Shown here one piece after another: positions 52,375 through 63,562 of a DNA stretch of 64,000 nt. The stretch lies in the NCBI RefSeq assembly GCF_003633775.1, contig NZ_RBIN01000006.1, forward strand, positions 124,001 through 188,000, written 5' to 3'. The position numbers and the translations under genes are program-made. How positions within the stretch are numbered: position 1 is the first letter of the stretch; each line of letters opens with the position of its first letter. Under the pieces are notes generated by a model. The model was not told where the DNA came from, did not search any database, and saw only the letters and a list, made by a program, of their open reading frames with translations. Source of the DNA: Kushneria sinocarnis (GTDB lineage: Bacteria > Pseudomonadota > Gammaproteobacteria > Pseudomonadales > Halomonadaceae).

Positions 52375-53287
52375 TGCTGCCTCCCGTGGTATCACGCCCC
52401 TGCTGTACGACCTGCAGCGCAATACTGACCGCCGCCGGCTCGAGCTGCTCATCCTGGTGATGCTCGCTTGAGCGCGCAAACAGCATCAGGAACTGGCGGG
52501 AGCGATCAAGCCGCGCGATGGGCTCGGCTTCGACATGTGCAAACGGGCCACCGGGATTGCGCCTGACCCGGCTGACCCGGGCTACCGGGTAGCCTTCGGG
52601 AAAACGGCCCGCCATGCCCGAGGTCACCAGCAGATCGTCTTCGTGGATATCGGTATTGTTGGGCACGTTCATCACGCTCAGGCTGTTCGACTGCCCGGCA
52701 CCCTGAGCAATGAAGCGCAGGCCGTTGCGATTGATCTGCACCGGTACGGCATGGCTGGCATCGGTGATCAGCAGCACCCGGCTGGTATAACGCGACACCG
52801 AAGTCACCTGCCCGACCAGCCCCGAGGCATCAACCACCGGCTGACCGATGTAGGCGCCGTTGACCCGGCCGCGATCGACCACCATCTGGTGCAGGAAGGG
52901 ATCATTGTCGAGCGTCATCAGCTCGGTGGTCATCCAGGGGATATCCTGGCGTGGGGTCGCATGCAACAGCTGGCGCAGTCGCGCATTCTCGGCCGACAGG
53001 CTGGCCATGCGCTGCACCCGCTGCGACAGTGTCAGCAGCTGCTGATGCAGTCGCCGGTTCTCCTCGATCAGCTCACTCTGGCTCGAGACAATGCGGGAAA
53101 GCCGGCTGAGGCCCCGCGATGGCAGGCTGACCATCCACTGAATGGGGGTGGTCATCGTGGCCGCTCGCCCCCGCACACTGTCCATCCAGTCGAAGCGGTG
53201 ATCGGCATACAGCAGCGTCAGCGCCAGAATGGCGCACAGCAGCATCCGATAGCCCGGCGCGGGGCCGTGCGAAAACAAGGGTTTGAT
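52358..53287 (-). CDS. mreC: Rod shape-determining protein MreC (apparent AUC start)
   Basis: MreC is a bitopic elongasome protein that activates the RodA-PBP2 synthase. The product has an N-terminal membrane segment, a coiled coil (about residues 70-110) and periplasmic beta domains (DPFLHQMVVDRGRVNGAYIGQPVV, PNNTDIHEDDLLVTSGMAGRFPEGYPVARV). No in-frame ATG or GTG lies at the right place. As I recall, E. coli MreC begins MKPIFSRGP; here the aligned codons read ATC-K-P-L-F-S-H-G-P, with GGGAG 8 nt before the ATC at 53287. The conventional alternative is TTG at 53278, which has no good ribosome site. Confidence 0.93.
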   Translation of the reverse strand: MKPLFSHGPAPGYRMLLCAILALTLLYADHRFDWMDSVRGRAATMTTPIQWMVSLPSRGLSRLSRIVSSQSELIEENRRLHQQLLTLSQRVQRMASLSAENARLRQLLHATPRQDIPWMTTELMTLDNDPFLHQMVVDRGRVNGAYIGQPVVDASGLVGQVTSVSRYTSRVLLITDASHAVPVQINRNGLRFIAQGAGQSNSLSVMNVPNNTDIHEDDLLVTSGMAGRFPEGYPVARVSRVRRNPGGPFAHVEAEPIARLDRSRQFLMLFARSSEHHQDEQLEPAAVSIALQVVQQGRDTTGGSNGSSP

Positions 53288-53341
53288 AGGCCATACTCCC
53301 GCGGGCCGACCGCCGGCGGTACCGGTCGGTCACCGCCGAAC

Positions 53342-54529
<1,188 letters not shown>

Positions 54530-54594
54530 TCATTCGTGGCAGGCGTCGCGGGTGCTTCCCGTCGCAGCGCTTGCCGAAGCAGAGGAACCTATTC

Positions 54595-54882
54595 ATGGCA
54601 ATCGAACATGAGGATGTCCGGCGTGCGGCTCATCTGGCCATGCTGGGGCTGGATGAGCGCGAGGCCGAACGCTATGTCAGCGATCTGTCGCGCATCCTGG
54701 AAATGGTGGACCGCCTGCAGGAGGTCGATACCGAAGGCGTCACCCCCCTGTCACATCCGCTGGATACCACCCAGCCGCTGCGGGCCGATGAGGCGATCGA
54801 ACCGAACCGCCGCGACGCCCTGCAGGCCTGTGCCCCGGCCGTGGAAGACGGGCTCTATCTGGTACCGCGCGTCGTGGAATAG
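54595..54882 (+). CDS. gatC: Asp-tRNA(Asn)/Glu-tRNA(Gln) amidotransferase subunit GatC
   Basis: GatC stabilises GatA and wraps the GatCAB complex, which amidates misacylated Asp-tRNA(Asn) and/or Glu-tRNA(Gln). The 95-residue product starts MAIEHEDVRRAAHLAMLGLD and has the LEMVDRLQEVDTEGVTPLSHP core. ATG 54595 fits the family. It leads gatC-gatA-gatB, with a 156-nt gap to gatA. Confidence 0.95.
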   Translation: MAIEHEDVRRAAHLAMLGLDEREAERYVSDLSRILEMVDRLQEVDTEGVTPLSHPLDTTQPLRADEAIEPNRRDALQACAPAVEDGLYLVPRVVE

Positions 54883-55038
54883 GCAGTGAGACGGCAACAG
54901 CCGAAACGCCGCCTGCCGCGGAATACATGAGCACCTTTCAAGCCGTTTCAGCGCCGTATTGTCGAGCGCAGGCCTTATTGCAGGCATTTCCGGGCCGTTG
55001 CGGACCCGACAGCCATTTACAGGGAGCAGTCACACTTC

Positions 55039-56502
55039 ATGCATGACAAGACACTTGCCGAGCTGGCACGCGGTCTGGCCGGGGGCCAGTGGACCAGCCG
55101 CGACATCACCACGGCCCTGCTCGAACGCATCGAACGGCTCGACCCGACGCTGAACAGCTTCATCACCGTGACCGGCGAGCAGGCCCTGCATGATGCCGGG
55201 GAAGCCGACGAGGCCCGTGCCCGGGGCCAGGCCGGCATGCTGACCGGCATCCCCCTGGCCTACAAGGACATCTTCTGTACCGAAGGCGTGCGTACCAGCT
55301 GCGGTTCCCGCATGCTCGACAACTTCGTTGCGCCGTACAACGCCACCGTGGTCGACAAGCTGCGCCTGGCCGGCACGGTCAGCCTCGGCAAGACCAACAT
55401 GGACGAGTTCGCCATGGGCTCATCCAACGAGAACAGCTACTACGGCCCGGTACGCAATCCCTGGGATCAGTCACTGGTCCCCGGCGGCTCCTCCGGCGGC
55501 TCGGCCGCCGCGGTGGCCGCCGGCCTGGTACCGGCAGCGCTGGGTACCGACACGGGCGGCTCGATCCGCCAGCCGGCCGCCTTCTGCGGCATTACCGGAC
55601 TCAAGCCGACCTATGGGCGGGTCTCGCGCTACGGCATGGTGGCCTACGCCTCCAGTCTCGACCAGGGTGGACCACTGGCGCGCACGGCCGAGGACTGCGC
55701 CTGGCTGCTCAACGTGATGGCCGGCCATGACGCCCGTGATTCCACCAGTGTCTCGCGCAGCGTGCCGGATTACACCAGCGAGCTCGACAAGCCGCTCGAC
55801 GGACTGCGTATCGGGCTGCCGCGGGAATATTTCGGTGAAGGGCTGGATGGCGGCGTGGACAGCGCCATTCGCGACGCCATTCGCGTCTACGAGTCGCTCG
55901 GTGCCAGCGTGATCGATGTCAGCCTGCCGCATACCGAGCTGGCCATTCCGACCTACTATGTCATCGCCCCGGCCGAAGCCTCCTCCAACCTGTCGCGCTA
56001 TGACGGGGTACGCTTCGGCCATCGCTGCGACAACCCCGATACACTCGAGGACCTCTACAAGCGTTCGCGCGCCGAAGGCTTCGGGGAAGAGGTCAAGCGT
56101 CGCATCCTGATCGGCACCCATACCCTTTCGGAAGGGTTCTTCGATGCCTACTACCGCAAGGCGCAGCAGGTGCGTCGACTGATCCGGCAGGACTTCCTCG
56201 ACGCTTTCCGCCAGGTGGACGTCCTGATGGGGCCGGCTGCCCCGACGCCGGCCTTCCCGCTGGGCGAGACGGCCGATCCGCTGCAGATGTATCTGCAGGA
56301 CATCTATACCATCGCCATCAACCTGGCCGGCATTCCCGGCATCAGCGTGCCGGCCGGCTTTGTCGGCCAGCGGCCGGTCGGACTGCAGATTCTCGCGCCG
56401 CACTTTGCCGAGTCGCATCTGCTCAATGTCGCCCACGCCTTCCAGCAGGCCACCGACTGGCATCAGCGTCGTCCCGACATCGACGGCTCCGAGCCGGCAT
56501 GA
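55039..56502 (+). CDS. gatA: Asp-tRNA(Asn)/Glu-tRNA(Gln) amidotransferase subunit GatA
   Basis: GatA is the amidase subunit that releases ammonia from glutamine. The 487-residue product is an amidase-signature protein, with the catalytic Lys in [10 protein letters not shown], the cis-Ser in [16 protein letters not shown] and the nucleophile Ser nearby, and the Gly/Ser-rich [19 protein letters not shown] lies about 13 nt before the ATG. It is 57 nt before gatB. Confidence 0.97.
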   Translation: MHDKTLAELARGLAGGQWTSRDITTALLERIERLDPTLNSFITVTGEQALHDAGEADEARARGQAGMLTGIPLAYKDIFCTEGVRTSCGSRMLDNFVAPYNATVVDKLRLAGTVSLGKTNMDEFAMGSSNENSYYGPVRNPWDQSLVPGGSSGGSAAAVAAGLVPAALGTDTGGSIRQPAAFCGITGLKPTYGRVSRYGMVAYASSLDQGGPLARTAEDCAWLLNVMAGHDARDSTSVSRSVPDYTSELDKPLDGLRIGLPREYFGEGLDGGVDSAIRDAIRVYESLGASVIDVSLPHTELAIPTYYVIAPAEASSNLSRYDGVRFGHRCDNPDTLEDLYKRSRAEGFGEEVKRRILIGTHTLSEGFFDAYYRKAQQVRRLIRQDFLDAFRQVDVLMGPAAPTPAFPLGETADPLQMYLQDIYTIAINLAGIPGISVPAGFVGQRPVGLQILAPHFAESHLLNVAHAFQQATDWHQRRPDIDGSEPA

Positions 56503-56559
56503 AGCACCGATGAGTACCGCCCCCTTTCAGCCGGATCGTCGTAATCAGGAGTAATACAA

Positions 56560-58014
56560 ATGCAGTGGGAAGCCGTGATCGGGCTGGAGGTTCACGTTCA
56601 GCTCGCGACCCAGTCGAAAATCTTCTCCGGGGCCTCGACCGCCTTCGGTGCCGAACCCAACTCCCAGGCGTGCGCGGTCGATCTGGGCATGCCCGGCGTG
56701 CTGCCGGTGCTCAACGAGAACGCGGTGGCCATGGCCGTGCGCTTCGGCCTCGCCATCAATGCCGAAATCCCGGAATACTCCGTGTTCGAGCGCAAGAACT
56801 ACTTCTATCCCGACCTGCCCAAGGGGTATCAGACCAGCCAGATGGCCCAGCCGATCATCGGCCGTGGCGAGGTCGAGATCACCCATGGCGAGGGTGATGC
56901 CAGGCTGGTACGCATCCATCATGCCCATCTCGAGGAGGATGCCGGCAAGTCGCTGCACGAGGACTATCACGGCATGACCGGGATCGACCTCAACCGCGCC
57001 GGCACGCCGCTGCTGGAGATCGTTTCCGAACCGGACATGCGCAGTGCGGCCGAGGCTTCCGCCTATCTGAAGGCGCTGCACGCCATCGTCACCTATCTGG
57101 GCATCTCGGATGGCAACATGGCCGAAGGTTCGATGCGCTGTGACGTCAACGTCTCGCTGCGCCCGGCCGGCAGCGAGCAACTGGGCACCCGGGCCGAGAT
57201 CAAGAACGTCAACTCGTTCCGCTTTGTCGAGCAGGCGATCGCCTTCGAGATCGAGCGCCAGAGCGAGATTCTCGAGGATGGCGGTCGGATCGTGCAGGAA
57301 ACCAGGCTGTTCGATCCGGATCACGGCGAGACCCGCAGCATGCGACTCAAGGAGGAGGCCAACGACTACCGTTACTTCCCCTGCCCCGATCTGCTGCCGC
57401 TGATGCTGGACAGCGCCTATATCGACCACCAGCGCACCCTGCTGCCGGAGCTGCCCTCGGAAAAGCGCCATCGCTTTACCAGCGAGCTGGGACTTTCGGC
57501 CTATGATGCCGGCGTTCTGATTGCCACCCGACCGCTGGCCGAGTATTTCGAGCAGGTTCACGCCATCTGCGGCAACGCCAAGCTGGCCGCCAACTGGGTG
57601 CAGAGCGAACTGATGGGGCGTCTCAACCATGACAGTCTGACCGTCGAGGAGTCACCGGTCAGCGCTACCCAGCTCGGTGAGCTGCTGGTACGCCTGGAAG
57701 ACAGCACCATCAATGGCAAGGGCGCCAAGCAGGTCTTTGCCGATCTGTGGGAGCGCCGGGGCGAAAGCGCCGACGAGCTGATCGAGGCCCACGGCCTCAG
57801 GCAGGTCACCGACAGCGGCGCCATCGAAACGATGATCGACGAGGTCATCGCCAACAGTCCGGTACAGGTCACCCAGTACCGCGAAGCACCGGAGGACAAG
57901 CGTGGCAAGATGATCGGTTATTTTGTCGGTCAGGTCATGAAGCTTTCGAAGGGCACCGCCAACCCCCAGCAGGTCAACACCATGCTCAGGGAGAAGCTCG
58001 ACGCCCTGCTGTAA
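56560..58014 (+). CDS. gatB: Asp-tRNA(Asn)/Glu-tRNA(Gln) amidotransferase subunit GatB
   Basis: GatB binds the misacylated tRNA and carries the kinase/transamidase site. The 484-residue product starts [17 protein letters not shown] and has the GatB signature [15 protein letters not shown], the [12 protein letters not shown] segment and a C-terminal YqeY-like tail domain. Length is typical (about 480). A terminator-like hairpin follows its stop. Confidence 0.97.
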   Translation: MQWEAVIGLEVHVQLATQSKIFSGASTAFGAEPNSQACAVDLGMPGVLPVLNENAVAMAVRFGLAINAEIPEYSVFERKNYFYPDLPKGYQTSQMAQPIIGRGEVEITHGEGDARLVRIHHAHLEEDAGKSLHEDYHGMTGIDLNRAGTPLLEIVSEPDMRSAAEASAYLKALHAIVTYLGISDGNMAEGSMRCDVNVSLRPAGSEQLGTRAEIKNVNSFRFVEQAIAFEIERQSEILEDGGRIVQETRLFDPDHGETRSMRLKEEANDYRYFPCPDLLPLMLDSAYIDHQRTLLPELPSEKRHRFTSELGLSAYDAGVLIATRPLAEYFEQVHAICGNAKLAANWVQSELMGRLNHDSLTVEESPVSATQLGELLVRLEDSTINGKGAKQVFADLWERRGESADELIEAHGLRQVTDSGAIETMIDEVIANSPVQVTQYREAPEDKRGKMIGYFVGQVMKLSKGTANPQQVNTMLREKLDALL

Positions 58015-58022
58015 CACGACGG

Positions 58023-58073
58023 GCCACGGGCCGGTGCGTGAGTCACCATCTGCAGCCCGTGGCTGTTTCTTTC
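58023..58073 (+). terminator. Likely rho-independent terminator of gatCAB
   Basis: GCCACGGGC (58023-58031) pairs with GCCCGTGGC (58055-58063), and the loop itself can form GGTG/CACC. TGTTTCTTTC follows at once. It starts 9 nt after the gatB stop. Confidence 0.65.
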
Positions 58074-58137
58074 GGGGAGCCCCGCCCCGGCAACCCCGGT
58101 TTTCGGAGAGTCGATACCATGAACAGGAAGGCCTGCC

Positions 58138-58746
58138 ATGTCCGATGACGTCGGCGTACGCCTGCGTGCCCTGCGTGAACTGCGCAACATCTCCCAGCGC
58201 GAGCTGGCAAGGCTCAGCGGGGTTACCCATTCGAGTCTTTCGCAGATCGAGCAGGGCCGGGTCAGTCCCTCGGTCAGCTCGCTGAAGAAGATCTTGGATG
58301 TCATTCCGATCAGCATCGGCGACTTCTTCACCATGGATATCGAGCGGGCGGATCAGGTGTTCTACCAGTATGCCGAGCTGCCCACGCGCTACAGCGGCGA
58401 CATCCTGTATCGTCTGGTAGGCGCTGACCGGCCCGCACGGGCCCTCTCCTTTCTGATCGAGACCTACCCTCCCGGCGCCGATACCGGCCGCGAGGTCGCC
58501 GCTCATCGCGGTGAAGAGACCGGGCTGGTACTCGAAGGCGAGATCGAGGTCACCGTGGGCGGACGTACCCGGCATCTCGGCCCCATGGATACCTGGTATT
58601 TCGATACCAACATTCCGCACCGTTTTCGCAATACGGGCCGCACCGCCTGTCGCCTGATCAGCTGCTGCACCCCCGCACAGCCCGACATGCATCGCTCGGA
58701 AGTGCATGAGGAGACACCCCCCGAAGCTGAACTGAATTCAGATTGA
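58138..58746 (+). CDS. XRE-cupin transcriptional regulator (PuuR-like)
   Basis: This 202-residue protein has an N-terminal Cro/C1-type helix-turn-helix (about residues 5-60, with ISQRELARLSGVTHSSLSQIEQGRVSPS) and a C-terminal cupin_2 domain (about 110-185, HRGEETGLVLEGEIEVTVGG). This layout and sequence resemble PuuR, the putrescine-utilisation repressor. The PuuA-like gene 5 kb downstream supports that, but the crt operon now lies between them. It could also regulate crtE, which starts 185 nt later. Symbol withheld because ligand and targets are inferred. Confidence 0.88.
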   Translation: MSDDVGVRLRALRELRNISQRELARLSGVTHSSLSQIEQGRVSPSVSSLKKILDVIPISIGDFFTMDIERADQVFYQYAELPTRYSGDILYRLVGADRPARALSFLIETYPPGADTGREVAAHRGEETGLVLEGEIEVTVGGRTRHLGPMDTWYFDTNIPHRFRNTGRTACRLISCCTPAQPDMHRSEVHEETPPEAELNSD

Positions 58747-58931
58747 GCAGCTGCAGACTCGCATCCCGCAGCACAGGCGTTACACTCTCTGACAATACAG
58801 CAGTGCCGCATGGCGACAGCAGCGGAACCTTCCTGCCGATCGAGACGGCCACCGGCTGGCAGCATTCCGCACCGCATCCCCGTTCGTCGCCCGAGCAGAC
58901 GGGGGCGCGGTGGCTCATTCAGGAGAGATTC

Positions 58932-59855
58932 ATGACCGGTCCATCCACGCTGACCGATCCGGCTGTCGAATGTCCGGCCGGCTCCCCGGTCACCGACCTT
59001 CCCGAAGTCATCCGCCACACCATGCAGAATGCCGTCATGGTCGAGGCCGGCAGCGATGCACTACAGGCAGCCATCGATCATCACTTTCGCTCCCCCGGTG
59101 GCTATCTGCGTGCCCGGCTGGGTTATCACACCGCGAGCGCACTGGGTATCGAGTCCCATCATGCGATCACGGTGGCCTCGATCAGTGAACTGCTGCACAA
59201 CGCCTCGCTGATCCATGATGATGTCCTCGACCGGGACACTCGACGACGCGGCCAGGCCAGTGTCTGGCATCAGTGGAATGAGGGCGTGGCCATCTGTCTG
59301 GGCGATCTGTTCATCTCGGCGGCCTTCGGCCTGATTGCCGGACTGGACACGTTCGCATCCCGGCTGCCACCGCTGATCACGCTGGTCCACGAGCACGTGC
59401 GTGCCACCATTCACGGCCAGCTCTCCAGCCTCTCGCCCCGGCTGCATGCCAGCGACCGGTTTCGCCGCTACGCCGAGGCGGCGCGCGGCAAGTCCGGACC
59501 GCTGTTCGGGCTGGCGCTGGAGGCCCCGCTGGTGCTGACCGGTCATCATGAGGCCCGCATGAACGCGCGCCATGCCACCGGCGCCTTCGCCACCATCTTT
59601 CAGCTGGCCGACGATATCGAGGACTATGACGCGGACATGGCGCTGGATCCCGAATACGGGGCAGGCAACATGCTCAGAGCGCTGGAGCGTATCTCCTCCG
59701 AGCCGCTGCCACGCGCCAGAAGCTACTCCGACCTGCTGCTGGCACGCAGTCAGCGACTCGCCGGGCGGCTGCCGGCCGCCAGCGGCACTGCCCTGACTGA
59801 CGAATGCGACCTGCTGCGCACGCGCATCCACGGCCTGACCGGAGCATCGGGATAA
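58932..59855 (+). CDS. crtE: Geranylgeranyl diphosphate synthase CrtE
   Basis: CrtE extends farnesyl diphosphate with isopentenyl diphosphate to the C20 carotenoid precursor. The 307-residue product is an all-alpha trans-prenyltransferase with the two Asp-rich motifs DDVLD (96-100) and DDIED (227-231). ATG 58932 has AGGAGAG close upstream; the frame is open for 63 more codons, but no ribosome site is evident there. It heads crtE-crtI-crtB-crtY and its TAA overlaps the crtI ATG (TAATG). Chain length specificity cannot be read with certainty. Confidence 0.9.
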   Translation: MTGPSTLTDPAVECPAGSPVTDLPEVIRHTMQNAVMVEAGSDALQAAIDHHFRSPGGYLRARLGYHTASALGIESHHAITVASISELLHNASLIHDDVLDRDTRRRGQASVWHQWNEGVAICLGDLFISAAFGLIAGLDTFASRLPPLITLVHEHVRATIHGQLSSLSPRLHASDRFRRYAEAARGKSGPLFGLALEAPLVLTGHHEARMNARHATGAFATIFQLADDIEDYDADMALDPEYGAGNMLRALERISSEPLPRARSYSDLLLARSQRLAGRLPAASGTALTDECDLLRTRIHGLTGASG

Positions 59856-61315
59856 TGCGTACCATTGTCATCGGCGGCGGTTTCGGCGGCATGGCGGCCG
59901 CACTGCGGGCACGCCGTCGCGGTCACGAGGTCACGCTCATCGAACGCTGCGCCCAGCTCGGTGGGCGCGCCCAGGTGTTCGAGGATCGCGGCTTTCGCTT
60001 CGATGCCGGGCCCACCGTGATCACCGCGCCCTTCCTGTTCGAGGAGCTGTTCGAACTGTTCGGAAAGCGCCTGTCGGACTACGTCGAACTGATCGCCCTC
60101 GACACCTGGTATCAGTTCTATTTCCAGGACGGCCGACGCTTCAGCTATGGCGCCGACATGGCGGCCACCCTGGACAATATCCGCGCCTTCAATGCGCGTG
60201 ATGTCGAGGGTTATCAGCGGCTTCTGGAGAGCTCACGGGAAATCTTCGAGATCGGCTTCGAACAGCTGGCCGATCGCCCCTTTCATCGCTTCTCCACCAT
60301 GGCAGCGCAGGTGCCGGCACTGCTGCGGCTGAAAAGCTACCGTTCGGTGTGGGGGATGGTCAGTGCCCACATCGAGGATCCGTCACTGCGCCAGGCCTTC
60401 TCCATCCCGCCGCTGCTGGTCGGCGGCAATCCGTTTCATACCACCAGCATCTATGCCCTGATCCCCTGGCTGGAGCGCCGCTGGGGCGTGCACTTCCCGG
60501 TGGGCGGCACCGGGGCGCTGGTGGCCGCCATGGAGCGGCTGATGCGCGAGGAAGGGATCACCATCGCCACCGACACCACGGTCGAGCGCATCCTGTCACA
60601 GGGGCGTCGCGCCAACGGCGTGGCACTGGCCGGCGGTGAGCGGCTGCCGGCGGATCTGGTCATCAGCAATGCCGATGCCGCCCATCTCTACACCAGCATG
60701 GTGGACACCGTGCCGGCGTCGCTGCGTTTCAAGCTCGAGCATGCGCGTTACTCGATGGGGCTGTTCGTCCTCTATCTGGGCACCGATCGGCAGTTTCCCG
60801 ATGCCGAGCATCACACCATCTGGATGGGGCCGCGCTTTCGGGAGCTGCTGGCAGATATCTTCGAACATCACCGTCTGGCCGCGGACTTTTCGCTCTATGT
60901 TCATCGACCGACGGCCACCGATCCTTCCTTTGCACCCCCGGGGGGCGACTCCTTCTATATCCTGGCGCCGGTCCCCAACCTGCAGGGCAACGTCGACTGG
61001 CACACGGAGGCCGAGCGGCTGGCGGACAGCATCATCGATGCGCTGGATCGCACCACCCTGCCGGGGCTGCGGGAATCGCTGGTGACCCGCTTTCACATGA
61101 CCCCCGAGGATTTCAGCGAGCGCTACCTGTCCCGCTTCGGAACGGGCTTCTCGATTGCGCCAATCTTCCGGCAGTCGGCCTGGTTTCGCTTTCACAACCG
61201 CAGCGAGGCGCTCGACAACCTGCTGCTGGTCGGCGCCGGCACCCATCCGGGCGCCGGTGTGCCGGGAGTGCTATCCAGCGCCCGCGTACTCGAACATCTG
61301 CTACCGTCTGTCTGA
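59855..61315 (+). CDS. crtI: Phytoene desaturase CrtI (lycopene-forming type)
   Basis: CrtI introduces four double bases' worth of desaturation, turning colourless phytoene into red lycopene, using FAD at the membrane. The 486-residue product has an N-terminal FAD loop MRTIVIGGGFGGMAAALRA, GGRAQVFEDRGFRFDAGPTVI, PVGGTGALVAAM and the C-terminal bacterial desaturase signature LLVGAGTHPGAGVPGVLSSA. The ATG overlaps the crtE stop by one base. A three-step (neurosporene) enzyme cannot be excluded, but the downstream crtY fits lycopene. Confidence 0.93.
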   Translation: MRTIVIGGGFGGMAAALRARRRGHEVTLIERCAQLGGRAQVFEDRGFRFDAGPTVITAPFLFEELFELFGKRLSDYVELIALDTWYQFYFQDGRRFSYGADMAATLDNIRAFNARDVEGYQRLLESSREIFEIGFEQLADRPFHRFSTMAAQVPALLRLKSYRSVWGMVSAHIEDPSLRQAFSIPPLLVGGNPFHTTSIYALIPWLERRWGVHFPVGGTGALVAAMERLMREEGITIATDTTVERILSQGRRANGVALAGGERLPADLVISNADAAHLYTSMVDTVPASLRFKLEHARYSMGLFVLYLGTDRQFPDAEHHTIWMGPRFRELLADIFEHHRLAADFSLYVHRPTATDPSFAPPGGDSFYILAPVPNLQGNVDWHTEAERLADSIIDALDRTTLPGLRESLVTRFHMTPEDFSERYLSRFGTGFSIAPIFRQSAWFRFHNRSEALDNLLLVGAGTHPGAGVPGVLSSARVLEHLLPSV

Positions 61316-61338
61316 GACCCATACTGACAGGAAGGTTC

Positions 61339-62265
61339 ATGGACCCGGCCCGACAGACCCTGGCACAACACGGCAAGTCCTTCTGGTTCGCCAGCCGCTT
61401 CATGGAGCGTCACGATACCGATGATGCAGCGCGACTCTACATGGCCTGTCGCGAGCTCGACGATCTCGCCGATCAGGAACTGCCCGACCCGCAACAGAAC
61501 GAGCGTGCCCGTGATCGTCTGATGACCATCCGCCGCGAGATTCAGGCCCGTCGCGGCCATGATCCGCTGAGTCTCAACCTGCTCGATCTGTCGACACGCC
61601 GCGGCGTCGACCTCGAGGCCGCCACCGCGCTCATCGATGCCCTGATCCGGGATGTCGACCGGCCCGCCACGGTGGCCACCGAAGCCGAACTGCTCGACTA
61701 CTGCTATGGGGTGGCCGGTACGGTGGGCGTCATGATGTGTGCGGTGATCGGCGCCCGCCCGGAAGCCAGCGCCCATGCCATCGATCTGGGGATGGCGATG
61801 CAGATGACCAATATCGCCCGCGACGTGCTCGAGGATGCCGGTCAGGGGCGACGCTACCTGCCCGGCGAGTGGCTCGAGCAGCGCAGTGCCACCCGGCTGG
61901 CGGCAACCCGGCAGGAGGATCATGCCGCAGTGGCAGCCGCGGTCGAGCGACTGCTGCACCTGTCGGAAGCCTATTACTGCAGCGCCGCCGATGGCTTCAA
62001 CTATATTCCCCGCCGCAACCGCCGCGCCATCCGGGTGGCCGCCGAGGTCTATCGCGGCATCGGCCGGCGCCTTGCCCGCTCGGGCCATGCTTGGCATCAG
62101 GGACGGGTCCATGTCCCCCTGGGCGGCAAGCTCTGGCTGGCTACCCGCACCCTCGGCGGTCAGGGGGATATTCGCGCCCCCGGGCGGGCGCGTCACGATC
62201 CCGAACTGCATCGTCACATTGCCCATCGTCCCGGCGCCGATGCCGGGGTCCGCGAGATGCCATGA
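61339..62265 (+). CDS. crtB: Phytoene synthase CrtB
   Basis: CrtB joins two geranylgeranyl diphosphates to make phytoene, the first carotenoid. The 308-residue product has the two Asp-rich squalene/phytoene synthase motifs: DDLAD at 41-45 and NIARDVLEDAGQGRRYLP beginning at about 158. AGGAAGG lies about 8 nt before the ATG. It lies 23 nt after crtI and overlaps crtY by 4 nt (ATGA). Confidence 0.93.
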   Translation: MDPARQTLAQHGKSFWFASRFMERHDTDDAARLYMACRELDDLADQELPDPQQNERARDRLMTIRREIQARRGHDPLSLNLLDLSTRRGVDLEAATALIDALIRDVDRPATVATEAELLDYCYGVAGTVGVMMCAVIGARPEASAHAIDLGMAMQMTNIARDVLEDAGQGRRYLPGEWLEQRSATRLAATRQEDHAAVAAAVERLLHLSEAYYCSAADGFNYIPRRNRRAIRVAAEVYRGIGRRLARSGHAWHQGRVHVPLGGKLWLATRTLGGQGDIRAPGRARHDPELHRHIAHRPGADAGVREMP

Positions 62266-63398
62266 ATGGCCCTCACCCTGACAGCAATCCTCGGGTTCCA
62301 CTGCTGATTCTCGGCGGAGGCTGCGCCGGGCTGAGCCTTGCCTACCGGCTGGCTTGCAGTCCTGCGCCTCCCCGCACCATCATCATCGAACCGCGCCATG
62401 AACACAGCGATGACCGTACCTGGTGCGGCTGGGCGCTGACCCCGCATCCGTTCAGCGATCTGGTCACGGCCCGCTGGGAGAGCTGGTGGATCCATACGGC
62501 GCAGGGCAGCCAGCATGTCACCGGCAGCCCCTGGCCCTACGAAATGCTGAATTCGGCCGCGTTTCACGAACGGACGCTGTCCGCCATCGAGGCCCATCCC
62601 GACATTGCCCTCTGGCGCGGTCACCGCGTGGTGGCCATCGAGGATCACGCCGATGGCGTGCAGGTCCGACTTGCCGACGGACAGCAGCTGCAGGCACGTC
62701 ATGTGGTGGATACCCTGCCCCGCCCCGAGCGACTGGGCACGCCCTGGGCGTGGCAGGACTTTGCCGGACTGGAGATCGAAGCCGGGGGCATCGACGCCAC
62801 GCAACCACCGGATCTGATGGACTTCCGGGTCGCCACGCCGGAGCAGCTGGATTTCATCTATCGGCTGCCCCATGCACCGGGGCGTGCACTGTTCGAGTGG
62901 ACCCGCTTCGGCCGGCCGGCCTCCGATCCCCATGCGCTGAGGGCGTCGCTGATCGCCCATCTCGAGGCGCAGTTCCCCGGAGGCTATCGCATTGTGCGCG
63001 AGGAGATGGGCTCCCTGCCGATGGCGCCGCCCACGGCCGTCTCCCATGGCGCACGCGTGGTGGCCGGCGCCTATGCCGGTTCGATGCGGGCGGCAACCGG
63101 TTACGCCTTTCACGCCATCCAGCGCTGGGCCGATGAGTGCAGCGAGGCGCTGCTGAAGGGTGATCCTCCCCGTGCGCCCCGACGCCAGCCGTGGCTCGAG
63201 CGTCTCGACCGGATCTACATGAGGGCCATCGAGCATCACCCCGGCAAGGCTCCCGAGTTCTATCGTCAGCTGTTTGCGCGGGCCCCGGCTGCCAGCGTGG
63301 TACGCTTTCTGGCCGGGGCTCCGCGCTGGCGCGATACCCTGAACATCATGCGCAGCCTGCCACCGGGCCCGTTCCTGCAGGCGGCGCTGCGGGGATAG
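62262..63398 (+). CDS. crtY: Lycopene beta-cyclase CrtY
   Basis: CrtY cyclises both ends of lycopene to beta-rings, giving beta-carotene. The 378-residue product has an N-terminal dinucleotide-binding motif LLILGGGCAGLSLAYRL (about 14-30), the cyclase-type DDRTWCGWA and later GAYAGSMRAATGYAFHAIQRWAD. Length matches bacterial CrtY (about 380). ATG 62262 overlaps the crtB stop. It ends the crt run; no hydroxylase (crtZ) or ketolase follows in the window. Confidence 0.93.
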   Translation: MNGPHPDSNPRVPLLILGGGCAGLSLAYRLACSPAPPRTIIIEPRHEHSDDRTWCGWALTPHPFSDLVTARWESWWIHTAQGSQHVTGSPWPYEMLNSAAFHERTLSAIEAHPDIALWRGHRVVAIEDHADGVQVRLADGQQLQARHVVDTLPRPERLGTPWAWQDFAGLEIEAGGIDATQPPDLMDFRVATPEQLDFIYRLPHAPGRALFEWTRFGRPASDPHALRASLIAHLEAQFPGGYRIVREEMGSLPMAPPTAVSHGARVVAGAYAGSMRAATGYAFHAIQRWADECSEALLKGDPPRAPRRQPWLERLDRIYMRAIEHHPGKAPEFYRQLFARAPAASVVRFLAGAPRWRDTLNIMRSLPPGPFLQAALRG

Positions 63399-63562
63399 CC
63401 GCTTGCCAATCCCCGACGATTGCTCTTGAATGGATGCCATCGGCGACCCCTCGGGCCGTCCCGGACAGGCCAGGATGTCGCAGCGCCTGATCCCCGCTTT
63501 CATCCACATCAGCATGGCGTATCCGCCCGGAAGCCATGGATGCGTGACAGGACTCGACTCCC

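Noticed and set aside
61737-62261. Upstream open extension of the crtY frame inside crtB
   Set aside because: The frame stays open through GC bias only. The crtY start at 62262 overlaps the crtB stop and places the dinucleotide-binding motif near the N-terminus.
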